Part shown: one piece after another, positions 52,081-62,936 of the stretch
Layout of the letters: every line of letters starts with the position of its first letter
How positions within the stretch are numbered: the first letter of the stretch is position 1
Origin: Mesorhizobium silamurunense
GTDB lineage: Bacteria > Pseudomonadota > Alphaproteobacteria > Rhizobiales > Rhizobiaceae
DNA: 64,000 nt
Direction of reading: 5' to 3'
Assembly: GCF_014843825.1 (NCBI RefSeq)
Contig: NZ_JHQR01000124.1
Coordinates: 1 to 64,000, forward strand
Notes under the pieces: generated by a model
What the model was told of the DNA's origin: nothing
The model's database searches: none
The model's input: only the letters and a program-made list of their open reading frames with translations
Translations under genes and position numbers: made by a program

Positions 52081-52210
52081 CGCACATTGCGCGCCGGTCG
52101 GACAATACGATTTGCCAGGTTTTCAGGCCCGCGCCGCACATTGCGGCCCCTATGGGCAATGTGCGCCGAACGCCAGAAGTCTTGTGTTCGCGTCCTCTTT
52201 TCCACATTGC
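52081..52210. other. Candidate oriT region
   Basis: Between the transglycosylase and relaxase genes, four copies of (G/C)CACATTGC occur at 52082, 52136, 52156 (inverted) and 52202. The middle two form a hairpin CGCACATTGC / GCAATGTGCG with an 11-base loop (52135-52165). Origin-of-transfer sites of this ICE family lie directly upstream of rlxS. The nick site cannot be placed from sequence. Confidence 0.6.
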
Positions 52211-52221
52211 GGGACAACGCC

Positions 52222-53961
52222 ATGGCCGATGAGCGCGCGTTTCGCATTCGGCCAGGCCGCATCCGCTCGACCCGCGCCCAGCAGGCACGGCCCTTCATCG
52301 CGCAGGCGCTAGCGGCGGCGAAAAAAGCTGGCGGTGGCGTCTCGCGCTCGGGAAAAGTCGTTTCCGGCAACCGCTCCCGGTTTGGTCACGGTCAGCGCGC
52401 CAGCATCCAGGCCAATCGCCTTATCACCTCGCGATCGCGCGGTGCGGTCCTAAAGGCTCGCGTTGTCCGTCGTACCGCGAGCGCTGCCTCATTCGCCACG
52501 CATCTCAATTATCTGCGCCGGGAGGGCGTGACCCGGGACGGAGAGAAGGCAGGGTTGTTCGGGCCGCAGACGGGGGATGCCGACGGCGCGGCCTTCGCGG
52601 CGCGCGCCAAGGATGATCGGCACCATTTCCGTTTCATCGTCTCTCCCGACGACGCCCTCGATATGGCGGACCTCAAATCTTTTACACGCGATCTGGTTGG
52701 GCGGATGGAAAAGGACCTCGGCACGCGGCTCGACTGGGTCGCGGCCGATCACTGGAACACCGAGCATCCGCACGTTCATCTGATCGTGCGCGGCGTGCGC
52801 GACGACGGCCAGGACCTGGTCATCTCGCGCGACTACATCAAGGAAGGAATGCGCGACCGGGCTCGCGACCTGATCACGCAGGAACTGGGTCCGCGCACAG
52901 ATCTCGACATCCGCCGCTCGCTCGAAAGCCAGATCCAGTCCGAACGCTGGACCCAGCTCGATCGCCAGTTACTTCGCGACAGCCGCGACACCGGCGTCAT
53001 CGATTTAGCCCCACGCCCTCATAGCCATCCCGACGAATATCATGCGCTCAAGATCGGTCGTCTGCGAAAGCTTGAAGCGCTGGGTCTCGCCGACCAGGTC
53101 GGCCCGGGCCAATGGGTCCTCGACGACCAGGCCGAAGCGACGTTGCGCGAGCTGGGCGAGCGCGGCGACATCATAAAGCGCATGCATCGCGCATTGACCG
53201 AGCGAGGCATCGAGCGGGGTTCGGCCAGTTATGTGTTGGCCGCCGAAAGTCTCGACACACCCATTATCGGCCGGCTGGTCGATCGCGGGCTCGACGACGA
53301 GCTAAGCGGAACGGCCTACGCGGTTGTCGACGGCATTGACGGACGTACCCATCACATCAGACTTTCCGCTCTGGATGCCGCCGGCGACGGCCCGCCGGGA
53401 TCGATCGTCGAACTGCGCAGATTCGATGATGAGCGCGGCCAACGTCAGGTCACGCTTGCGGTGCGCTCCGATCTCGCTGTAGACGAACAGGTTGCGGCAC
53501 CGGGTGCGACCTGGCTCGACCGCCAGGCAATCGCTGGCGAGCCTGCCGCACTGGCCGAGGGTGGCTTCGGCGCCGAAGTCCGCGATGCCTTAAACCGCCG
53601 GGCTGAACATCTGCTCAATCAAGGGCTCGCAGAGCGGCAAGGCAACAGGATCGTCTTCACCGCCAACCTGATCGATACGCTGCGCCGCCGCGAACTGGAG
53701 ATGATTGGCGACAAGCTCGCGGCCGACAGCGGACGGCCCTTCAACCGTGCCGCCAGCGGCGACTACGTCGCCGGCGCCTATCGCCAGCGCTTGTCGCTAG
53801 CGTCCGGTCGTTTCGCCATGATCGACGACGGCCTTGGCTTCCAGCTGGTTCCCTGGATGCCCTCCCTCGAAAAGCATCTCGGCCAGCACGTCTGCGGCGT
53901 CGCTCGTGGTGACGGCGGCGTCGACTGGAGCTTTGCTCGCAAACGCGGGCTCGGTCTCTGA
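52222..53961 (+). CDS. rlxS: RlxS-type relaxase (DUF3363, HUH family)
   Basis: A 579-residue relaxase/VirD2-like endonuclease that nicks oriT. A basic N-terminus with AASFATHLNYLRREGVTRDGEKAGLFG (early Tyr), then the histidine triad HPHVHL (His182, His184, His186) in a WNTEHPHVHLIVRG context, and the long DUF3363 C-terminal region (DPGATWLDRQAIAGEP, LEMIGDKLA). The Tyr that attacks DNA is probably within residues 90-110. It is the largest mobilisation protein of this element and is intact. ATG 52222 follows the oriT candidate. Confidence 0.92.
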   Translation: MADERAFRIRPGRIRSTRAQQARPFIAQALAAAKKAGGGVSRSGKVVSGNRSRFGHGQRASIQANRLITSRSRGAVLKARVVRRTASAASFATHLNYLRREGVTRDGEKAGLFGPQTGDADGAAFAARAKDDRHHFRFIVSPDDALDMADLKSFTRDLVGRMEKDLGTRLDWVAADHWNTEHPHVHLIVRGVRDDGQDLVISRDYIKEGMRDRARDLITQELGPRTDLDIRRSLESQIQSERWTQLDRQLLRDSRDTGVIDLAPRPHSHPDEYHALKIGRLRKLEALGLADQVGPGQWVLDDQAEATLRELGERGDIIKRMHRALTERGIERGSASYVLAAESLDTPIIGRLVDRGLDDELSGTAYAVVDGIDGRTHHIRLSALDAAGDGPPGSIVELRRFDDERGQRQVTLAVRSDLAVDEQVAAPGATWLDRQAIAGEPAALAEGGFGAEVRDALNRRAEHLLNQGLAERQGNRIVFTANLIDTLRRRELEMIGDKLAADSGRPFNRAASGDYVAGAYRQRLSLASGRFAMIDDGLGFQLVPWMPSLEKHLGQHVCGVARGDGGVDWSFARKRGLGL

Positions 53962-53986
53962 CAGCTTTAAAGAAAGGACCATCTCC

Positions 53987-55972
53987 ATGTCCGCCACGAA
54001 AATCCTCTGGGGCCAGATCCTCACTGTCTTCCTGATCGTCCTGTTGACGACCTGGACGGCGACGCAATGGACCGCATGGCGGCTTGGCTTCCAGGCCCAA
54101 CTCGGACCGACCTGGTTCGAAGTCGGCGGCTTGCCCGTCTACTATCCTCCCGCGCTTTTCTGGTGGTGGTACTTCTACGATGCCTACGCCCCGGCTGTCT
54201 TCGTGGAAGGCGGACTGATCGCCGTGTCCGGGGGCTTCCTTTCGATGATCGTTGCAATCGGCATGTCGGTTTGGCGGGCCCGTGAGGTCAAGAACGTCTA
54301 CACCTATGGTTCGGCGCGATGGGCCGACAAGAAGGAGGTCGAGGCTGCCGGCCTGCTCGGCGCCGACGGGGTGGTGCTCGGGCGCTATGAGCGCCACTAC
54401 CTTCGCCACGATGGGCCGGAGCATGTGCTGTGCTTCGCCCCGACCCGGTCCGGCAAGGGCGTCGGCCTGGTGGTGCCTTCGTTACTGACCTGGCCGGGCT
54501 CGGCGATTGTCCACGATATTAAGGGCGAGAATTGGCAAATCACAGCCGGGTTCCGTGCTCTGCACGGACGTGTCCTGCTCTTTGATCCCACGAATTCGAA
54601 ATCGTCCGCCTACAATCCCTTGCTGGAAGTCCGTCGCGGCGAATGGGAAGTCCGCGACGTGCAGAACATCGCCGACATTCTGGTCGATCCGGAAGGAAGC
54701 CTCGAGAAGCGCAACCATTGGGAAAAGACCAGCCACGCGCTGCTGGTCGGCGCGATCCTTCACGTCCTCTATGCCGAGACAGACAAGACGCTGGCCGGTG
54801 TCGCCGCCTTCCTCTCCGATCCGAAACGACCGATTGAGTCCACGCTGGCAGCAATGATGAAGACCGCCCATCTCGGCGAGGTAGGCCCGCACCCCGTCAT
54901 CGCCAGTGCGGCGCGTGAACTGCTCAACAAATCCGACAACGAACGATCGGGCGTGCTCTCCACCGCGATGTCCTTCCTCGGCCTCTATCGCGACCCCGTC
55001 GTGGCCGAGGTGACGAGGCGCTGCGATTGGCGGATCAGCGACATCGTGGGCGCCAAGCAACCAGCGACGCTCTACCTGGTCGTGCCGCCCTCGGACATCA
55101 ATCGGACCAAGCCGCTCATTCGCCTTATCCTCAACCAGATTGGGCGTCGCCTGACCGAGGACCTTCAGGCCAAGAGTCATCAGCATCGGCTTCTGCTCAT
55201 GCTCGACGAGTTTCCTGCGCTCGGCCGCCTCGACTTCTTCGAAACTGCATTGGCATTCATGGCCGGCTATGGGCTGAAGAGCTTCCTGATCGCGCAGTCG
55301 CTTAACCAGATCGAGAAGGCCTACGGCCCGAACAACTCCATCCTCGACAATTGTCATGTGCGGGTGAGCTTCGCCACGAATGATGAAAGGACCGCCAAAC
55401 GTGTGTCTGACGCGCTCGGCACTGCAACCGAGATGCGGGCGATGAAGAACTATGCTGGCCACCGGCTTTCGCCCTGGCTCGGACATTTGATGGTGTCGCG
55501 GCAAGAGACCGCCCGCCAGTTGCTGACGCCTGGCGAGATCATGCAGCTTCCGCCGACCGACGAGATCGTCATGGTGGCGGGGGCACCGCCGATCAGGGCG
55601 AAGAAGGCACGCTACTACGAAGATGCCTGCTTGCGCGATCGCGTCCTGCCGCCACCCGAACTGAGCCGATCCGAACAGGCCCATCCTGACGACTGGAGCC
55701 ACCTGCCCGCGCTGGTTCGCACTGAGATCGCCGAAACTCCCGGCACGTCTAGGCAGGACGATGGAGATCCAACCGAGTCGGAGCAACGCCAACAACCCGA
55801 ACTGAACCGCGTGCGGCCGGTCGAGAAAACGGCTCCGATCGAAAATGAGTTCGAATTCGACGCGGCCGACGAGGCTGATGACGATGCAGTCCGCAATCGA
55901 CGCATGGCGCGGCTCATGCAGGGCGTGGCACGGCAGGTCTCGCTCGACCCCGATGACGGCATGGAGTTGTAG
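53987..55972 (+). CDS. traG: TraG/VirD4 coupling protein
   Basis: A 661-residue type IV coupling ATPase. Two to three N-terminal membrane segments (residues 8-28 and 50-98), Walker A PTRSGKG (residues 152-158), Walker B LLLMLDEFPALG, and the KNAG-like region GHRLSPWLGH. A long acidic C-terminal tail (DDGDP...DAADEADDD) is typical of TraG. It links the relaxase-bound DNA to the trb channel. The ATG used is 53987; 26 bp follow the relaxase stop. Confidence 0.93.
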   Translation: MSATKILWGQILTVFLIVLLTTWTATQWTAWRLGFQAQLGPTWFEVGGLPVYYPPALFWWWYFYDAYAPAVFVEGGLIAVSGGFLSMIVAIGMSVWRAREVKNVYTYGSARWADKKEVEAAGLLGADGVVLGRYERHYLRHDGPEHVLCFAPTRSGKGVGLVVPSLLTWPGSAIVHDIKGENWQITAGFRALHGRVLLFDPTNSKSSAYNPLLEVRRGEWEVRDVQNIADILVDPEGSLEKRNHWEKTSHALLVGAILHVLYAETDKTLAGVAAFLSDPKRPIESTLAAMMKTAHLGEVGPHPVIASAARELLNKSDNERSGVLSTAMSFLGLYRDPVVAEVTRRCDWRISDIVGAKQPATLYLVVPPSDINRTKPLIRLILNQIGRRLTEDLQAKSHQHRLLLMLDEFPALGRLDFFETALAFMAGYGLKSFLIAQSLNQIEKAYGPNNSILDNCHVRVSFATNDERTAKRVSDALGTATEMRAMKNYAGHRLSPWLGHLMVSRQETARQLLTPGEIMQLPPTDEIVMVAGAPPIRAKKARYYEDACLRDRVLPPPELSRSEQAHPDDWSHLPALVRTEIAETPGTSRQDDGDPTESEQRQQPELNRVRPVEKTAPIENEFEFDAADEADDDAVRNRRMARLMQGVARQVSLDPDDGMEL

Positions 55973-55977
55973 CCGCC

Positions 55978-56433
55978 ATGATTAGCCGCAAGAAGAAAGC
56001 ACAAATCTCCGTCTATCTCGATGAGGCGATCATGAAGATGCTCGCCGACTATGCGGCCCGGCGCGACCAGCCCCAATCCATGATCGCAGAGGCCGCGATC
56101 GCCTCGTTCCTGTCGCCGGATGCCGACGAACGTCGCGAGGCTGCTATCGCCAAACGCCTCGATCAGGTTGATCGCCGCCTCGCCCGGCAGGAGCGCGATA
56201 TCGGCATCACGGTCGAAACCCTGGCGGTGTTCGTGCGGTTCTGGCTCGCGACCTCGCCAGCTTTGCCGGAACCTGCGGCCCAGGCGGCTCGCGCCAAGGC
56301 GGCCGAACGCTATGAGGCTTTCGTCGCGGCCTTGGGCAGGCGTTTGGCCAAGGGGCCGAAACTGCGGCAGGAGATATCGGAGGATATCGATCCAGTTGAC
56401 GACAAGGGAATGCCGTCCCCAGCCGGAATGTAG
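55978..56433 (+). CDS. CopG-like ribbon-helix-helix protein after TraG
   Basis: A 151-residue protein: an RHH motif (KKKAQISVYLDEAIMKMLADYAARRDQPQSMIAEAAIASFL), then a helical hairpin and the C-terminal AAERYEAFVAALGRRLAKGPKLRQEISEDIDP. In related ICEs it is followed by trbB, but here the next 215 bp are unassigned and the right-hand operon begins on the opposite strand. A relic of its homologue is at 19632-19787 in front of trbB. Confidence 0.87.
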   Translation: MISRKKKAQISVYLDEAIMKMLADYAARRDQPQSMIAEAAIASFLSPDADERREAAIAKRLDQVDRRLARQERDIGITVETLAVFVRFWLATSPALPEPAAQAARAKAAERYEAFVAALGRRLAKGPKLRQEISEDIDPVDDKGMPSPAGM

Positions 56434-56648
56434 GCACTTGTTCGCGCCAGCTGCTCATCGGCCTGATGGCGAGCTCCCTGGTGCTAGACATCTTCGGCCT
56501 GCCGTTTGCCCGCCAGTGGGTGCCTAACCGGCCGGGAGTGTCGGCCGAGGACGACGCGCAAGCTCGGCGGTCCGGCAGCGCAGAAGCACAAAACGCTTTC
56601 GAGAGTTTTCAAACTGGACACGACCGCCGCGCTGCCATGGCTACCGCC

Positions 56649-58439
56649 CTATGGCGCCAGGAAGGATGGGCTTGTCGTCGCGTGCACCGGCTCGGAACGA
56701 GCGCAGCCGTCACGCCTGATGCCGCCATGATCGATCAGGCGGGCTATCACGGCGCGCCGTGCGTGATACGGCGTCAGTGTGTGGTCGGCATTCGGCAGCG
56801 AGACCCTGGTCACGCCGCGAATGCTGCCGAGCCGCTCTTCCTCCGACCCAAAATGGCGGGCGATCTCCTTCAGGCTCAGGTCGCCTTCCGAGGTCACCAG
56901 GAGAACCCGCACGCCCCGGCCGCAAAGGTCGCGCATCCAGCGTTCCACCCGCCGCTGTCCCAATAGAGCGGCCGGATGCAGCATCGACACCGTGGACTTG
57001 ATCGCCTCGAGCCCGCGCCGGACGATCAGCCGGACCTGGCGCGAAGCGATCCCGCGCCATGTCGGGACGTCCGGCTCGCGGCTCTCCTGCATGGCGGCGG
57101 CGTTGTGCCCGAGCACGGCCTTGGAAGCCTCGTAATTCTTCCAGACCGCCATCTCCAGCGCGTAGGAACTGTTCCAGGCGAAGCAGAGCGGGTTGATCAT
57201 GGTCAGCGTCCGCACCCGCCGATCAGCCCGTGCGGCGTGAAAAGCCTGGAATGCGCCGGCGCAGGTGCCGACCAAGCCGACAGCGGGGTAGCCGGCTCGT
57301 TCCATCCAGTCGATCGCACGGCTGACATCATGGCGCGTACGCCCGTCATAGAGGAACAGGCGTCCTTCCTCGGTCTGATCGCTGAGACCAAGTCCGGGCA
57401 GGTCGATGCGCAGCGACGCTGCGCCTTCCGCCGCCAGATCCCGCCCCGCTTCAACCGTGCCGCGCGCCCAGCCGACATGCGGCACGCCACCTGCATTGAG
57501 GAAGATCACCGGCTCGGCCGCGGCCTGACGTCCGCGCGGCTGGCAAAGCACGCCGCAGATCATCGGCTCCGGTCCGATCAGGACCGGCTTTTCCGTGTAG
57601 TGCGGACCGTCCAGAATCTCTGACGCATCGTGCGGCATGGCCTTTCCTGCGACCGCTTCGCCGGCATGGTCGGTCATCCAGGCCGCGCAACGATCGAGAG
57701 CGGCGGCCGGAATCCGGTTGGCTGTCGGGTCGCACATCAAGAGAGGATAACCATCGAATTCGGCCGTGGTGATATCCGCAGCGCCCGCCCCTCGCCCATG
57801 AATTTCGTCAGCGGCAAGCGGCTTGCCGTTTGTAAGCACCAGCATCGGCCGAGATGGAAGGCTTGCCGCGGCATGCCGCCAGTCGAGCGCCGAAAGATCG
57901 GCCAGCGTCTCATGCGAAATCCGGAAGCCGGCGGCCTCGCGCCCCTCGGTGAAAAGCCCTTCGCCCGCCGAACGGCTGGCCAGCGGCGCGTCGATCATGC
58001 GCGACATGGCCGTGATCTCGCGGACATAGGCCTTGCCGGAGGACGGCGGCGCGAGCAACACGAAACCGGCCACGTCGTCGCGTCCGGCCGCCGCCAGCGG
58101 CGCCAGCAGAGCACCAAGCCGAAAGCCGACCAAAATGACGTCCGCCACGCCGCAATCCCGCTTCAGCCGATCGATCGCAGCGCCTATGCTCTCCGTCCAC
58201 GATCGCACCTGACCTGGCGTTGAATGATCCCCGGCGGCATTGCCACAGCCGGGATAGTCGAACTGCAGCGTCGGCAGATCGTTTTCGGCCAACTTGTCAG
58301 CCAGCAGCTTTAGAAAACGCCGGCTGCACAGGTCCTCGTGGCCATGCGCCCCGGCGATGACGACGCCCCGGCCGCGCCGCCCGGTGCCCTTGCCTTCATG
58401 AAGCCAGCCGATCGTGCGGGCGAAGACTATCCCCTTCAT
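56649..58439 (-). CDS. Double alpha/beta-hydrolase-fold protein, exosortase-associated-hydrolase-like
   Basis: A 596-residue protein of two alpha/beta-hydrolase domains. Domain 1 (about 1-265) has the turn [23 protein letters not shown] and a nucleophile-elbow sequence GFRLG (residues 105-109) with Arg in place of Ser. Domain 2 (about 285-595) has [25 protein letters not shown] and GTCAG (391-395) with Cys. The elbow R and the RLGA wording recall exosortase-system-associated hydrolases. The start codon ATG 58439 overlaps the stop of the GH2-like gene, so it is translated as part of the same minus-strand operon. Activity may be esterase/transferase-like or lost; not determinable here. Confidence 0.75.
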   Translation of the reverse strand: MKGIVFARTIGWLHEGKGTGRRGRGVVIAGAHGHEDLCSRRFLKLLADKLAENDLPTLQFDYPGCGNAAGDHSTPGQVRSWTESIGAAIDRLKRDCGVADVILVGFRLGALLAPLAAAGRDDVAGFVLLAPPSSGKAYVREITAMSRMIDAPLASRSAGEGLFTEGREAAGFRISHETLADLSALDWRHAAASLPSRPMLVLTNGKPLAADEIHGRGAGAADITTAEFDGYPLLMCDPTANRIPAAALDRCAAWMTDHAGEAVAGKAMPHDASEILDGPHYTEKPVLIGPEPMICGVLCQPRGRQAAAEPVIFLNAGGVPHVGWARGTVEAGRDLAAEGAASLRIDLPGLGLSDQTEEGRLFLYDGRTRHDVSRAIDWMERAGYPAVGLVGTCAGAFQAFHAARADRRVRTLTMINPLCFAWNSSYALEMAVWKNYEASKAVLGHNAAAMQESREPDVPTWRGIASRQVRLIVRRGLEAIKSTVSMLHPAALLGQRRVERWMRDLCGRGVRVLLVTSEGDLSLKEIARHFGSEEERLGSIRGVTRVSLPNADHTLTPYHARRAVIARLIDHGGIRRDGCARSEPVHATTSPSFLAP

Positions 58440-60973
58440 GCCATGCTCCCGGCGGGCTGCAACGCTCGCATGATCTCTGCCCCGATTTCTGCATTGTCCG
58501 CTTGCGGCGCATCGTAGGCCACGTCGCGATCGCCATTCAGCGCCGTCACGATGCCGGCCGGCGTGGCCGAGGCCGGCCCATCCAGGCCAATTTCCTTCGC
58601 CGCACCCGGCATCAGGTGGAAGCCGTTCTCGCGCGGGAGAAACAGCCCGTCCTTGACGGCGACGTGATAAGCGGCGCGCCTGCAGGCGAGCCGCAGGCGC
58701 CAACCGTCTTCTGCGCGCAGCAACCGTGCCGACAGGCCGACATCGCGTCGCGCGATCATGGCGCCGGGAAGCACATGAAAGGCTTCAGCCAGGATCTCGC
58801 CGTCACCACCTTCAAGCCTTGCCACCGTTACCTCATGGCCCGCCGGGCCGAAGCGATAGGCATAAGACAGGTCGAAGAAGGCGCCGAGCAGCGAGAACGC
58901 CGACAGGGACTGCGCCCCGCGCGCCTGCACGGTGACCGGCTGGCGCGCCGTGACCACCGGGGTGACGCCATCGCGCAGGCAGGCAAGCGACAGCGTCGCC
59001 TCGACGGCCTTTGCCCCGTCATTGACGAGATGGACGCCCAGCCCGTTGACGCCCTCGTCGCTCAGCGTCAGCCTGAGCGGCGCGAAGGCGCGCCTCAGCG
59101 CATGCCAGACCGATTTCGGCCGTCCAGTGGAATCGACGATGCCCCACCCTGCGCCCGGGCGCAGATCCTTCCAGAAAAACAGCAGCGCACCCGCGGTCGG
59201 CGAGGCTGGTCTGCGCCATTCGTCGATCGTGCGCTCAACCACCTCCGCCGTAACCGCGCGTGAGAGGTCGAGGTAGCGCGCCGGATCTTCCATGCGCAGC
59301 CGGCGTGCATCGAGGCCGAACAGTGCCTCGAGATAATGCTCGCGCACGTCCTCGAAATCCCACGACGCACCTGCATCGCGCGGCACGCCGGCCTTCCAGC
59401 GCGGATCGTGGCCGGGCGGAACGGGCAGATGCCCATCCAGCGTCGCCTGCTCCGGCACGTTGGCGAAGGCGAGGCACTCGCTGGCGAAACGCACTTCCGC
59501 GCGGCGCGCATCCTCCATCGGCCGGCAATAGGCGCCGACGCCATAATAATGCGTCGGGCCGCCGTCTGCGGCGAAGGGCAAACTGCCGCCAGAGGGCGAC
59601 GAGGACACCAGCGCGAGATCGGGCAGGATCGCCTGCGCGGCTGGACGCACGACCGCGTCGAACCAGGGTGTTGGATCCATCGCCGCCGGCACGCCGAGCA
59701 TCGCAGCCTGCTGCGCCACCTCGCTGCCGCCGCACAGCACCGCCAGCGACGGCGAATGCCGAAGCCGCTTCAACAGGTTTTCCACCTCGCGCGATAGCGC
59801 GGCCCGCCAGGCATCGCTTTTCGCCGGATAGTCGAAATTGGCGAGCATCAGGTCCTGCCAGACGAGAATGCCCATCTCGTCGCACAACTCGTGGAAAGCA
59901 TCGCCCTCGTAGGCGAAGGTGCCGCCGACCCGCAGCATGTTGATGCCGGCTCGGCGTACGAGGTCGAGGTCGGGCTCGATTTCGGCCCGCCCGCATGGCA
60001 GCCGCACAGGATCGGAGGGCGTCCAGACCGCGCCGCAGCAGAACACCGGCACGCCGTTGACGACCAGGCGGAAATCGCGTCCGTCGGCGCCGCGATCGAT
60101 CTCGATGCGCCGGAACCCGACCCGGCCCAACCGGCTGCGCACCGCGCCGAGTGTCGCCATCACTTCGTGCAACACCGGCTCGCCATGACTGTTCGGCCAC
60201 CATGGGGCGACATCGGCAATGTCCAATTCTGCCGTCAGCCGGGTGGGTGTCTCGACCTTGAGGCGCGCGCGCACTCCAGCGCAACTGACATGTGCCGTTT
60301 GGGCATCGTCGAAGGGTTCAGCGAGGGTGATCGCAACGGCAAGATGCCCGGTCGTACCATCGAGCTCGGTGCGCATGTCGGTATCGAGGATGCGCTGCCC
60401 GCCATTTTCGCGGATCAACTTGACGGGACGCCACGGCCCGACGACATCGAAGTTCGGACACCAGCCCGGCATGTGGCCAATCAGGGTCGTGCGCACCAGC
60501 CGCAGGCGCTGATCGTCGATCATGCGAGGACGCCAGCGGGCGCGTGGACCGGTCGCCGTTTCCAGATGGCGGTCGAGACTGCGAAAGACGATGGCAAGCC
60601 GCTCGCCACCTGAAAGGATTACCGCGGCTTCATGGCGCTCGAACATCGAGGTCGAGGTGAGCAGCAGCCGGTCGTCAAGCCAGACCTCGGCGATAGTCGC
60701 CAGACCCTCGAACACCAGCCGCACCGGACCGGTCGCATCGAGCCTGCGGCTGTACCAGACATCGCGGTCGTGCAGCGGGGTTGGCTGCTTGCGGTCCCAG
60801 CGGCCATGCTTTTCCAGCGTGCCGGCCGCCGTGCCGGGACAGGCCGCGTCCAGCCATTCGGCGCTTGCGTCGATATCATCCGGCGAAGCCCAGGCGCCGG
60901 CCGCCGAGACGGCCATCCGCCAACCCCGGTCCAGCAATCCGGCTGTGCCGACGGTCGACACCGTGGCGTCCAT
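58436..60973 (-). CDS. GH2 (beta-mannosidase-like) glycosidase-family protein
   Basis: An 845-residue protein with the GH2 layout: N-terminal sugar-binding jelly roll ([39 protein letters not shown]), immunoglobulin-like linker domains, and a TIM barrel ([46 protein letters not shown]). The acid/base Glu418 occurs in LCGGSE (normally WNGNNE) and the nucleophile Glu499 in FASECLAF (normally SEFGFQ), so the catalytic Asn is changed to Ser. ATG 60973 is chosen for an AGGTG site; 18 bases upstream is a TTG. Likely cytosolic; a weakened or altered glycosidase. Confidence 0.78.
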   Translation of the reverse strand: MDATVSTVGTAGLLDRGWRMAVSAAGAWASPDDIDASAEWLDAACPGTAAGTLEKHGRWDRKQPTPLHDRDVWYSRRLDATGPVRLVFEGLATIAEVWLDDRLLLTSTSMFERHEAAVILSGGERLAIVFRSLDRHLETATGPRARWRPRMIDDQRLRLVRTTLIGHMPGWCPNFDVVGPWRPVKLIRENGGQRILDTDMRTELDGTTGHLAVAITLAEPFDDAQTAHVSCAGVRARLKVETPTRLTAELDIADVAPWWPNSHGEPVLHEVMATLGAVRSRLGRVGFRRIEIDRGADGRDFRLVVNGVPVFCCGAVWTPSDPVRLPCGRAEIEPDLDLVRRAGINMLRVGGTFAYEGDAFHELCDEMGILVWQDLMLANFDYPAKSDAWRAALSREVENLLKRLRHSPSLAVLCGGSEVAQQAAMLGVPAAMDPTPWFDAVVRPAAQAILPDLALVSSSPSGGSLPFAADGGPTHYYGVGAYCRPMEDARRAEVRFASECLAFANVPEQATLDGHLPVPPGHDPRWKAGVPRDAGASWDFEDVREHYLEALFGLDARRLRMEDPARYLDLSRAVTAEVVERTIDEWRRPASPTAGALLFFWKDLRPGAGWGIVDSTGRPKSVWHALRRAFAPLRLTLSDEGVNGLGVHLVNDGAKAVEATLSLACLRDGVTPVVTARQPVTVQARGAQSLSAFSLLGAFFDLSYAYRFGPAGHEVTVARLEGGDGEILAEAFHVLPGAMIARRDVGLSARLLRAEDGWRLRLACRRAAYHVAVKDGLFLPRENGFHLMPGAAKEIGLDGPASATPAGIVTALNGDRDVAYDAPQADNAEIGAEIMRALQPAGSMA

Positions 60974-61007
60974 TCGCACACCTATGCTCAAATGCGCCTC
61001 GGCCGCC

Positions 61008-62010
61008 CTAGGCCGCCTTGGAGGCGACGCCCGCCATGCGGGCGTCCAGCACGTCCATCACCGTTTCGTAGGCCTGTGCCATCGGCGTGATTGCCTCGGC
61101 CAAACCGTCGAAACGCTGCCGCGCCATCGCGCGGGCGAGCTTGAACTGCATGACCTTGGCGCCGTCGGCAATGTCGCCGGCGGCTTGCGCCGCTTCCGCC
61201 AGGCAGGTTTCGCCGTGCTGCCCCAGCCATTCGAGATGGCTGCCGAGGAGTTCGAAATTTGCGCCGACCTGCCGCAGCGTGTTGAAGGCATAGGTATGGA
61301 AATAGTCAGGCGAGCGCGTCGCCAGCGTTTCAGCGTGTCGCCCGAACGCGGCCGCATAGGCGCTAAGCGGATTGCGCTTCGGCCGCCGCTTCAGGTGAAG
61401 CGCGAGCAGCGCCGCCGCCGCCCCGACCGCGTCACGGGCCGGGCGCGTGGCGTCGAGCTTCACGAATTCCGCGTAAGGAAACAGCGGCAGGGCGCCGGCC
61501 GGCCGACACACCATCCCGTTGGCCGAAGATGCCGTCGTAATCATCCCCCTCGAGCGCGAAGTAGCCGTCATTGTGGAAGTAGCGCATCTGCCGCCCGTCG
61601 GGATCGAGCGCATTGATGCCGACCGTGGTCTTGGAATGGCCGCTGCGATAGGTGATGCTTTTGGTGTCGGGCAGGTAGAAGGCGTCGACCTCTACCAGCG
61701 GCAGCCGGCCGAGTTCGACTTGCGCCAGCACATGCGTCTCCAGCCGATCGAAGATCGCCAGTTCCTGGATGTCCAGCCCCGCCAGCCTCTGCAGGTCGGC
61801 GGTCGGGAACTTGAAGAACGTGAACTGATCGCCCTCGAAATCCTGCGCCACGGTGAAGCCGAGCGCCGCGACCGGATCGTGGCCGGTCGCGTGCAGGACC
61901 TCGATCAGGAGATCGACATAGCAGTTGGTCTGCGGCCAGCGCCTTTGCGGATCGTGCAGCCAGTGCGGCCGGTAGCTGGCCGGATCGAGGCCGGCGATAG
62001 CTCTCAGCAT
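61008..62010 (-). pseudogene. DUF1839 protein gene with a frameshift
   Basis: The N-terminal half (MLRAIAGLDPASYRPHWLHDPQRRWPQTNCYVDL ... YFHNDGYFALEGDDYDGIFG) reads in one frame, and from about 61505-61525 the rest (RPAGALPLFPYAEFVKLDATRP ... [13 protein letters not shown]) in another. Together they make a normal-length DUF1839 protein of about 330 residues. Both halves are well preserved. DUF1839 genes commonly neighbour amino acid:[carrier protein] ligase genes. Treat as pseudogene unless the sequence is corrected. Confidence 0.8.
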
Positions 62011-62011
62011 G

Positions 62012-62935
62012 TCACACGCTCCACAGCACGTCGCGGACCGCCGCCGGCCAGGCGTCCGCGTCCGGACCGTGATGGCGGAACAGCGCCAGCGCCACGCGCT
62101 CCAGGCCGAAGCCGACGCAGGCCGAATGACAGAACTCCCCGTCAGCGAACTTCAGGCCCCAGGTCTGGCCGAAATGGTCCTGGTGATAATTGAAGCTCAA
62201 ACAGGCGGTCGGCTTCTCGATGCTGGTCACCGGGATCAGCAGCTCGAATTTCAGGCCCTGGTCGCGCTGGTTGTTGGCCATCATCTTGCCGCCGCGGCCG
62301 AAGAACGGATCGTTGGCAAGATCGACCTCGCAGGGCAGATCGAGCGACTCGATCATCGCCCTGCCGCGCTTCAGCCAGCTTTCGCGGAACGAGCGCACCT
62401 GCTCGGCCGTGCCGATCTTGACGAACTCGCGCATGCGGAAGAGCTGCATGCGCGCGGGGTCTTTCGACGGCTCGTGGCGGAAGCAGTAGGAGGAGAGTTC
62501 GAAAAGCAGGCCCTGCGCCGGCACCGGGCCGCGCGCGGCGATGGTAGGATAGAGCGGGTAGCAGGCGGCCGGCGTCAGCGCGATATCGGTCGCCTTCTGC
62601 AGTTCCGTCCAGTCCCCGCCATCCGCCATCATGCCGAGCAGCTGCGCATGCTCCCGCTCGCCTCCCATGAAGGAATGCACACAGCCGGCAAGCTGCGGAA
62701 AGCTCTTCATGTAGCCGCTCTTCTCCAGCGTCGCGCGGCTCATGCCCGGCGGAAAATGGATGCGGGTAGCCTTGTCGGGCGCGCCGAGCCGGGTGACGAG
62801 ACGCTCGAACCGCTCGATCACTTCCTCGAATGCGCCTGAGCGGCCATAAAGGCCGTCGATGCCGGATTCGAACAGGATGCCGTTCTCGAACAGGCTGTCG
62901 AGCAGCGACTTGGAGTCGAATGTCTTGGCGTCCAT
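62012..62935 (-). CDS. Amino acid:[carrier protein] ligase (class II aaRS-like)
   Basis: A 307-residue homologue of the class II synthetase-like enzymes such as Bradyrhizobium Bll0957, which activate Gly/Ala with ATP and load them on a carrier protein, not a tRNA. Cys125 (AACYPLYP), Glu170 (RMREFV) and Cys273 (CHSACVGFG) have the 45- and 103-residue spacing of the three zinc ligands I recall in Bll0957, and motif 2/3-like segments ([21 protein letters not shown]) are present. There is no anticodon-binding domain. It starts two bases after the ACAD stop and ends next to DUF1839. The carrier protein itself is outside the window. Confidence 0.85.
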   Translation of the reverse strand: MDAKTFDSKSLLDSLFENGILFESGIDGLYGRSGAFEEVIERFERLVTRLGAPDKATRIHFPPGMSRATLEKSGYMKSFPQLAGCVHSFMGGEREHAQLLGMMADGGDWTELQKATDIALTPAACYPLYPTIAARGPVPAQGLLFELSSYCFRHEPSKDPARMQLFRMREFVKIGTAEQVRSFRESWLKRGRAMIESLDLPCEVDLANDPFFGRGGKMMANNQRDQGLKFELLIPVTSIEKPTACLSFNYHQDHFGQTWGLKFADGEFCHSACVGFGLERVALALFRHHGPDADAWPAAVRDVLWSV

Positions 62936-62936
62936 C

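Noticed and set aside
59235-60284. 349-codon frame overlapping the GH2-like gene
   Set aside because: Arg/Ala-rich shadow of a GC-rich gene; no domain content.
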